Assembly: GCA_021826965.1 (NCBI GenBank)
Contig: JAKAYA010000011.1
Span: forward strand, 1 to 49,508
DNA from: Nitrospirota bacterium
GTDB taxonomy: Bacteria; Nitrospirota; Leptospirillia; Leptospirillales; Leptospirillaceae
Direction of reading: 5' to 3'
DNA length: 49,508 bases
The notes beneath the pieces were generated by a model. The model was not told the DNA's origin and did not search any database. It saw only the letters and a list, made by a program, of their open reading frames with translations. The position numbers and the translations under genes were made by a program. Positions within the stretch are counted from its first letter, which is position 1. Each line of letters opens with the position of its first letter. This document shows, piece after piece, positions 43,880-49,508 of this stretch.

Positions 43880-45233
43880 GTCCCAACCCACAGAAATGTC
43901 CGGGAACCTTCCGGCGGAAAAACCCCACCGGATCCTGGTTCTGGGTGCCGGCTTCGGGGGACTTTACACGGCCGTCTATCTGGACCGGTTTCTGAAAAGT
44001 CGGCCGGATGTCTGGATCACGGTGATTGATCGCCGGAACTATTTTCTGTTCACGCCCATGCTTCACAGCACGGCGACGGGATCGCTCGAACCCCGGTATA
44101 TCGCGCATTCCGTCCGGAAGATCTTTCGGCGGACGAGAGTGCATGCCCATATCGGGGAAGTCCAAAGTATCGATCTCAAAAACAGGATTGTCCGGACGGA
44201 GCACCGGGCTCTGCCGTTCGACGATCTGGTGATCGCACTGGGAAGCGAAACCAACTTTTACGGGCTGGAGTCCCGGCTCGAAAACATCTTTACGCTGAAA
44301 TCGCTGAAAGACGCTTCGGCCATCAACAATCACCTGATTCGGATGTTCGAGAAGGCCTACTGGGAAGAGAGCCCGGAATCCCGACGGGCGGCCCTGACCT
44401 TCGTTGTCGTGGGAGGAGGTCCGACAGGCGTCGAGCTGGCGGGAGAGATCCACGAATATGCCCATCGCGAGCTCTTGCGGGATTTCGGCCGGAGGATTTC
44501 CAAAGAGGAAATTCGGGTGATCCTCGTCGAAGCCACCGGAAGAATTCTGCCGTCCCTTCCGGAAAAGCTCTCCCTGGAAGCGCTCGAACGGCTCCGCAAG
44601 ATCGGAATCGAAGTGATTCTCGAAGGGCGTCTGGAAGAATATCGAAAAGGCATCATGCAGCTCTCGGGAAGAGCGTCTGTCCGGGCGGAAACGCTGATCT
44701 GGGCGGCTGGCGTCCGGACGAACCCTCTCACGGCCGCGCTTGCGCTCGAAAAAGACGGGCAAAATCGGATTCGGGTCAAGGGAACACTTGAGAGTGTCTC
44801 CATGGAACACGTCTGGGTTGTTGGTGACAACGCGTCCTGCCTGAATCCCTGGGAAGGACGCCCCTATCCGCCGACTGCCCAGACGGCCGTTCGCCAAGCC
44901 CGCACCGTCGCCCAAAACATTGCGGCGCGTCTCTTGAAGAGGCCGGAAAAAATTTTCGCACACAATCATGTCGGGGGGTTTGTATCGATCGGAGACAACT
45001 ATGCCCTGCTTTCCGCCAAGCAGTTCACCCTGAGCGGGATCCTCGGGTGGTTTCTCTGGAATCTGGTGTATATCCACAAGTTGCCGATTGTTCGCTACCG
45101 GCTTTTTTCCACTTTCGGGCTCTTTCTCAAGGTCTTTTTCGAGCGGGCCACGACCGAAATCGATCTCTGTCCCGAATACGAAGACGCTCCCCGGGTCGCG
45201 TCCGTCGACCGGGGAGGACCCTCCGGCGGTTAG
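43872..45233 (+). CDS. ndh: Type II NADH:quinone dehydrogenase
   Basis: A membrane-bound flavoenzyme passing electrons from NADH to quinone without pumping protons. The FAD motif LGAGFGGLYTAVYL is near residue 24, and the NADH motif VVVGGGPTGVELAGEIHEYA near 175. VWVVGDNAS and YPPTAQTAVRQA mark the second FAD contact, and a C-terminal amphipathic helix region attaches it to the membrane. The ATG at 43872 follows GGAGAGAAG; an ATG four codons earlier has no site. The product is 453 residues. The start lies within the permease gene. Confidence 0.93.
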   Translation: MAESQPTEMSGNLPAEKPHRILVLGAGFGGLYTAVYLDRFLKSRPDVWITVIDRRNYFLFTPMLHSTATGSLEPRYIAHSVRKIFRRTRVHAHIGEVQSIDLKNRIVRTEHRALPFDDLVIALGSETNFYGLESRLENIFTLKSLKDASAINNHLIRMFEKAYWEESPESRRAALTFVVVGGGPTGVELAGEIHEYAHRELLRDFGRRISKEEIRVILVEATGRILPSLPEKLSLEALERLRKIGIEVILEGRLEEYRKGIMQLSGRASVRAETLIWAAGVRTNPLTAALALEKDGQNRIRVKGTLESVSMEHVWVVGDNASCLNPWEGRPYPPTAQTAVRQARTVAQNIAARLLKRPEKIFAHNHVGGFVSIGDNYALLSAKQFTLSGILGWFLWNLVYIHKLPIVRYRLFSTFGLFLKVFFERATTEIDLCPEYEDAPRVASVDRGGPSGG

Positions 45234-47185
45234 GGGGGCGTAGGGGAAGTCTTTCCGGCGGTTTCTTCGGCCAGTATGATCGGTCGCTCGACGGTCAGGC
45301 GGGGCTTGGGTGTCGGTGTCCGGTCGCCCCCTGCAACCTTCTGAAAACTCCAGACCGTCACCGTGTTCGAGGAGCGTTCGACGGCTCCCAGTATGGTCCT
45401 TGAAATGGCCGATCCGGTGTTGTTGATCACCAGAGTGTCGGCCTTGGTCTTTTTCAGGTGAAAGTTCAGCAGTGTCCCCACCGAACGCCCCTTTGCCAGA
45501 ACCGTGTCGATGATGACGTCTTCTTCCACTCCGATCGCCTGACACAGGTCGAGGGTATGGCCCGCCACCTTTTCTTCCATGGACATGTCCGCCGTCAGAG
45601 GCAGTGTCAAGGGAACTTCGATGACCGAAATAACGGTGATGCGGGCGTTGTCGGCCCGGGCGATCTTGCAGACGTCCCGAAGCATGGGGGAGGGACGGGT
45701 GGGACTGGTGGCGACGAGGAACCGCTTGTGGGGGACCGGTTTTTCGGGAGTGTCCGGCAGGTCAGTGATCTGGACGCGCTGCATGACCGGAAGCGATTCA
45801 TGCCGGCGGAACCAGAGGTAGTAGAAAATGCCGCCGATCATCCAGACCGTTCCGAAGACCCTTCCGTATTTGTGAAAGAGGAGGACCATGAGAAACACGC
45901 CGCCCGTTCCGAAAAGGCCGAAAACGGCGGTCAGGGGGATGACTTTTTTCCGGATGATCAGAGAGAAGGGAACCCGGAACGGGCGCGCCATATCCGGTTC
46001 CTTGTTCCGGAGCACGATGAGCGCCAGATGGGTCATGGTAAAGGACAGCATCGCACCGTAATTGTACAGGTCGGCCAGGATATCCAGATAGGGAAAGAAC
46101 GCCACGATGGCTGTGGAAAGAATGCCAAAAAACATGAGGGAATAGACCGGCGTTTTCCAGCGGACGGTTGTGTGCCGGAAGATCGGGTGGATCAGGAAGT
46201 TGTTGGACATGGAGTAGGCGAGCCGGGATACCCCGATCATTCCGGCGTTGGCGGCGATGGTCAGGATGGTGGCGCCGAGAATTGCGATCCAGGGCCCCAG
46301 AAACTCCTGGACGTGGGGCATGTAATGGGCGATGCCCGCGATCGGATCATTCTGCCAGGTCGTGGACAGGACTTTCGGGTCCATGGCGGACAGTGCCACC
46401 ATGGAAATCCCGGCATAGAGAAAGACCGTGGTTCCCATGGTCATGAACATGGCTCTCGGAACGGATTTCCCCGGGTCCCGGGCCTCGGCCGCCATCTGGC
46501 TGATCGCTTCGATCCCGGTGTAGGCGACCATCGCGATGGAGATGCCATACAAGAAATGGGGCCAGGTCGGGGCGACGCCCATGGTAAACTGGTTCCAGAT
46601 CTTGTGAAAATTGAGAAGAAACATGGCACCCAGTCCCATGAGGGAAATCTGCGTCAGGATATCGAATCCTGTCAGCATGAGGCTGAACCAGGAAGATTCC
46701 TTGAGACCGAAGACGTTGACGAAGACCAAAAAGGCAATGAGACCGGCCGTGAAGGTGACGTTGGCCTGTGCGCTGTTTTTGAGGACCGGGAAGAAATATC
46801 CCAGGTAGGGACCCACCGAGAAGGCACTGATGGCGAGTGTCAGAACATAGTCCAGAAGCAGCGCCCAGCCGGCGAAAAAAGCTCCGCCATCGCCAAAGGC
46901 CCGTTGGGCGAAGAGAGAGGAGCCGCCGGACTCCGGCATGGCCGAGCTCAGTTCGGCATAGGACAGGACCGTCGCGATGAAAAAAAGGCCCGCAATGCCG
47001 ATGGCGAGAAAGGACGCCCCCTGGGCGTAGACGGTGGTGACACCCAGGGCATAGTAGATCGACGACCCGACATCCCCGTAGCCGGTGGAATAGAGCGCAC
47101 CGATACCGACAACCCGGCGCAGCATGGATTGCTGGAATCGGGCGATCGTGGTCCGGGTGTTGTGGTATATGCGAAAAAGAGCCAT
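45230..47185 (-). CDS. APC-family amino acid permease with C-terminal Usp-like domain
   Basis: A 651-residue protein. The first about 460 residues form 12 helices of the APC superfamily (GIGALYSTGYGDVGSSIYYALG, shortened here in meaning to the first helix, and YTGIEAISQMAAEARDPGKSVPRA are hallmarks). After a linker at about 470-490, a cytoplasmic domain (KRFLVATSPTRPSPMLRDVCKIA to VNNTGSAISRTILGAVERSS) resembles universal stress proteins that bind nucleotides and may gate transport. The substrate is unknown. Its TAA and the ndh TAG overlap tail to tail by four bases. Confidence 0.88.
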   Translation of the reverse strand: MALFRIYHNTRTTIARFQQSMLRRVVGIGALYSTGYGDVGSSIYYALGVTTVYAQGASFLAIGIAGLFFIATVLSYAELSSAMPESGGSSLFAQRAFGDGGAFFAGWALLLDYVLTLAISAFSVGPYLGYFFPVLKNSAQANVTFTAGLIAFLVFVNVFGLKESSWFSLMLTGFDILTQISLMGLGAMFLLNFHKIWNQFTMGVAPTWPHFLYGISIAMVAYTGIEAISQMAAEARDPGKSVPRAMFMTMGTTVFLYAGISMVALSAMDPKVLSTTWQNDPIAGIAHYMPHVQEFLGPWIAILGATILTIAANAGMIGVSRLAYSMSNNFLIHPIFRHTTVRWKTPVYSLMFFGILSTAIVAFFPYLDILADLYNYGAMLSFTMTHLALIVLRNKEPDMARPFRVPFSLIIRKKVIPLTAVFGLFGTGGVFLMVLLFHKYGRVFGTVWMIGGIFYYLWFRRHESLPVMQRVQITDLPDTPEKPVPHKRFLVATSPTRPSPMLRDVCKIARADNARITVISVIEVPLTLPLTADMSMEEKVAGHTLDLCQAIGVEEDVIIDTVLAKGRSVGTLLNFHLKKTKADTLVINNTGSAISRTILGAVERSSNTVTVWSFQKVAGGDRTPTPKPRLTVERPIILAEETAGKTSPTPP

Positions 47186-47293
47186 GGAGTTCCCCGATCG
47201 TTCCGACCTGAAAGTTTCTTGAGGGCCCCTGAATGAAGTGAGATGAAAGATTTTTAGGATTGGTTCGGCGCAGCCCTCGAAATACTAGATGGA

Positions 47294-47340
47294 CCACCGG
47301 AGAGATTCAAGAGGAACATCTTTCCGAAACTCTCCGGTGG
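47294..47340 (-). terminator. Hairpin between the Ig-domain lipoprotein and the APC permease
   Basis: An 11-bp perfect stem (CCACCGGAGAG, 47294-47304, with CTCTCCGGTGG, 47330-47340) has a 25-base loop. It lies 24 bases past the lipoprotein stop. No T run follows on the minus strand, so termination may be partial. Confidence 0.5.
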
Positions 47341-47363
47341 GGAAAAGGCATTGGTGAGGCAGG

Positions 47364-48926
47364 TCAGTTCTCGATCGTGAGACTGTAGGACTGGGTAGAG
47401 GAGTTTAAAAGATTGTCGTAGCCCGTCAGGGTGAAGGTGTAGGGGACGGCCTTGCACCCGTCCGGTGGCACGGTGAAGGAGAACTGGAAGCTCCCTTCCG
47501 TCGGATTTGTGCCGGACAGCGTAAAAGTGGACGTGAACTGGGTCGACGAGGGAGCCGTTTCCGCGACCGAAACAAAATTCGGCCCCGATCCCGTGTCCGT
47601 CAGCGTTCCCGTCACGGTCACGCTTTCGGTGGTTCCCGCGCAGAAGGTCAAGGTCTGGTTGTTTGCGGGAGACAGATTGGAAATGGTCGGCGGAGTATTG
47701 TCGACAGAAAACTGGACGTCCTTGTTCGCGGTGTGTCCGGCATAATCCGTGGCGGTGAAGATCAGATTGTAGGAACCGTCGGCGACGGAAGCGGTGTCGA
47801 AGGATGTGGTGAGGGGGTTCTGGTCGAGGGAGCCTCCGGGAAGGGGAAGATTCGGAGAAGACGTGACGAAGCTTCCGATACCGAGGTCGTCGGAAGCGGA
47901 AGCCATGATGGTCATTGTCCCCCGGTAATATTGCCCGACGACCGGAGCGACGACGGTGACGGAAGGGGCAAAGGGATCGGGTGCGACGGCCGTGGGGGTT
48001 TCGGAAAAGAGGGAGGACGTGTTCAAAGCCAGACTGTTGGCGAATCCGTCGACCGTCAGGGGCGTGAGCCCCGATTTGTTCTGGTTGTTCCAGAGAAACT
48101 CCAGGATTCCCGCGGCCAGATCTTTCCGCAGCGAATCCGATGTCAGGGAGTACCCGTAGTAGCTTAACGGTGTCGAAGACCCTTGTTGAAGACCGTTGAA
48201 AATGCCGTCCGTGATATCGCTTTCGAGCTGGACCAAAAGCCCGAAGGTATTGGTGGTGCCGGGAGAGAGGTTTTGTTTTTGCCCGATGTTGAATGCCATC
48301 TGGGACAGGCCGGCGAGAGCGATACCGTAAAGACCCGTGGGGTTGGCCTGGGTCGGGCCTTGCGTTGGATTGGCGACCGGGGTTTTCAACGGGTCGAATC
48401 CGAGATAGCCCGCCCAGAGATCGGCGGATTGTTTGATGGCGTCGGATGCCGCGATGCCCTGGACAATCAGGTGTCCGGCAAGGGAGGTTTCCAGGCTGGT
48501 AAAAGGCGTCACGCTCAGTGCACCCCCGGAGAAATCCTGGCCGGTTCCGATCGCCGTGAGCTGGTCCCCTTCCGTGAGGTTCAATGTGTTTCCGGTGGCC
48601 AGGTCCAGTGTTTTTCCGCCGGAGACGGTCAGAACGTAAACCTCCTGGCTGTCCAGTACCGGAGCGGAAAAAGAAAAGTTTCCGTTCTGGTCCGTGGTTC
48701 CGGTGGCCAGAACTCCCGAGCCCGGAGGGTAATGCTCGAGAGAGACGGTTCCCTGGAGAATCGGTCCATCGAATGCCACTCCCTGGACGATCGTGTTCGA
48801 AGTTCCTCCTTGTGGTGGAAAGTTCAGGTTATCTCCATTGCATCCCCCCGTGCCAAGGAGGGCGCAGATTGAAAGAAAATAGGAAAAACGCTTGAGGTCT
48901 GAAACAGGTTTTGCGGATACGGACAC
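47364..48926 (-). CDS. Large lipoprotein with carboxypeptidase-regulatory-like and Ig-like domains
   Basis: A 520-residue product from the GTG at 48926, which follows GGAGA. A short signal (SYFLSICALL) leads to a slightly atypical lipobox (LGTGGC, Cys29). Residues about 45-120 look like a CarboxypepD_reg-type sandwich (GPILQGTVSLEHYPPGSGVL). Residues about 120-310 are helical. Two Ig-like repeats follow (PSVTVVAPVVGQYYRGTMTI and PTISNLSPANNQTLTF). Such proteins sit on the outer membrane or cell surface and bind partners or glycans. An upstream frame from 49100 is a shadow. Confidence 0.75.
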   Translation of the reverse strand: MSVSAKPVSDLKRFSYFLSICALLGTGGCNGDNLNFPPQGGTSNTIVQGVAFDGPILQGTVSLEHYPPGSGVLATGTTDQNGNFSFSAPVLDSQEVYVLTVSGGKTLDLATGNTLNLTEGDQLTAIGTGQDFSGGALSVTPFTSLETSLAGHLIVQGIAASDAIKQSADLWAGYLGFDPLKTPVANPTQGPTQANPTGLYGIALAGLSQMAFNIGQKQNLSPGTTNTFGLLVQLESDITDGIFNGLQQGSSTPLSYYGYSLTSDSLRKDLAAGILEFLWNNQNKSGLTPLTVDGFANSLALNTSSLFSETPTAVAPDPFAPSVTVVAPVVGQYYRGTMTIMASASDDLGIGSFVTSSPNLPLPGGSLDQNPLTTSFDTASVADGSYNLIFTATDYAGHTANKDVQFSVDNTPPTISNLSPANNQTLTFCAGTTESVTVTGTLTDTGSGPNFVSVAETAPSSTQFTSTFTLSGTNPTEGSFQFSFTVPPDGCKAVPYTFTLTGYDNLLNSSTQSYSLTIEN

Positions 48927-48984
48927 AATGTTCTCCAGAGTATTGGGGTCAAAAGTCTTCCGAGATTTCCGATGAAACGGTCGT

Positions 48985-49508
48985 TCAGAGCGGAATGGCG
49001 ATAGCGGCGAACCATCGGTTGGTTTCGAGACGGGAGGCAGGGTTGCCGTCGAGCCCTCCTCCGGCCGGAAAAAACCAGCGTGTTTCGATTTCGAAGCCAA
49101 TGTGCTTTCCGGGCCAGAGCACCGCTCCCAGTCCGATGTCGAACACCGGGAGGAGAGCCGTATCCGATTGCGGGGAACTCAACTGAAAGAGCCCGAGCCC
49201 CCCTCCTCCGGAGAGATAAAGACTGAGGACGTGGAACGGATTGATCCAGTAGAAGAGGTTTTCGGTGAGGGTCGTCTGGGCCAAACGGCAGTCCGAGCAG
49301 ATTTCGGGCGTCCAGACGGCGTCCGTTTCCGCGCCCAGGTTCGGAACGAAGAAGAATTTTGCCTGCCCCCCGAATCCGGTTTTTCCGTTGGACAGAGCCA
49401 CTCCGGGGGAAAGAACGAGCCAGTCGGACGCCCACGAAGAGGCAGCGGGACAGAGGAGAGACAAGAAAAGCCCCAGGATCAGAGGGCCGGAGAGTCGAAT
49501 GAAGATCT
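48985..49508 (-). CDS. Outer-membrane beta-barrel protein, 5' end outside the window
   Basis: The frame is open from the window edge. It begins inside a signal peptide (RLSGPLILGLFLSLLCPAA, then ASSWA) and continues as short alternating strands with a glycine-rich turn (LSGGGGLGLFQLSS), ending RWFAAIAIPL. The size, at least 170 residues, suits an eight-stranded barrel. It lies 58 bases upstream of the Ig-domain lipoprotein, so the two are probably one operon. The start codon lies beyond 49508. Confidence 0.65.
   Translation of the reverse strand, partial: IFIRLSGPLILGLFLSLLCPAASSWASDWLVLSPGVALSNGKTGFGGQAKFFFVPNLGAETDAVWTPEICSDCRLAQTTLTENLFYWINPFHVLSLYLSGGGGLGLFQLSSPQSDTALLPVFDIGLGAVLWPGKHIGFEIETRWFFPAGGGLDGNPASRLETNRWFAAIAIPL

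Noticed and set aside
43551-45545. 664-codon minus-strand frame opposite ndh
   Set aside because: Antisense shadow. The plus strand encodes a textbook type II NADH dehydrogenase.
45458-47236. 592-codon plus-strand frame opposite the APC permease
   Set aside because: Antisense shadow of a well-supported membrane protein, with very high Gly/His/Asp/Arg and no hydrophobic core.
1-49508. CRISPR array or rRNA genes
   Set aside because: No regularly spaced direct repeats and no rRNA-like sequence were seen on either strand.

Overview
The window reads as chromosomal DNA of a Gram-negative bacterium with fairly high GC. It carries outer-membrane barrels, lipoproteins and a non-mevalonate (MEP) isoprenoid pathway. 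Gene content and protein style fit a Nitrospirota of the Leptospirillum kind, but no marker gene settles this, so the placement is inference. Start codons are often GTG or TTG, and many neighbouring genes overlap by 1-4 bases.

1-17.1 kb (+ strand) is one long, tightly packed run: fhs, an exported FlgT-like protein of unknown role, uppS, cdsA, dxr, rseP, ispG, proS, yceD (DUF177), rpmF, plsX, fabH, fabD, fabG, acpP, fabF, rnc. It joins one-carbon supply, isoprenoid and undecaprenyl carrier synthesis, phospholipid head-group activation and type II fatty acid synthesis. ProRS is the short form without the editing insertion. A hairpin at 17.1 kb separates rnc from a convergent pair encoding a cysteine-rich lipoprotein and an outer-membrane barrel.

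19.7-21.5 kb holds purM-purN and a tRNA-Ala(CGC). Directly behind the tRNA lies a decayed integrative and conjugative element (21.5 to about 26.7 kb). It contains a tyrosine integrase broken by a frameshift and a stop (possibly a second frameshift), an intact higBA pair, a coupling-protein (TraD/VirD4-like) remnant with an in-frame stop, a HI1420-type antitoxin with a frameshifted toxin, a truncated MobF relaxase ending at a possible insertion-sequence end, an intact brnTA pair and a Uma2-family nuclease. Transfer functions are dead while two toxin-antitoxin pairs look intact.

27.1-31.4 kb is gnd-zwf-SDR-methyltransferase (oxidative pentose phosphate enzymes). A chemotaxis receptor with a cytoplasmic PAS domain follows on the minus strand, preceded by a good sigma-28-like promoter. 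Then come argA-type N-acetylglutamate synthase, a hairpin-rich non-coding stretch, a small membrane protein, a sigma-54-type activator without a receiver domain, and ppsA. The ppsA start is coupled (ATGA) to a 16-codon upstream ORF that contains a 20-base perfect palindrome. ppsA and der converge on a shared bidirectional terminator.

41.4-49.5 kb contains an unknown gene upstream of der, a one-helix membrane protein, an NCS1 permease, a type II NADH dehydrogenase, an APC permease with a fused C-terminal Usp-like domain whose stop overlaps that of ndh, a large lipoprotein with Ig-like domains, and a partial outer-membrane barrel running off the window. The least described items are the ppsA leader ORF, the FlgT/propeller protein in the lipid operon, the barrel-lipoprotein pairs, and the eroded element with its apparently leaderless toxin-antitoxin operons.
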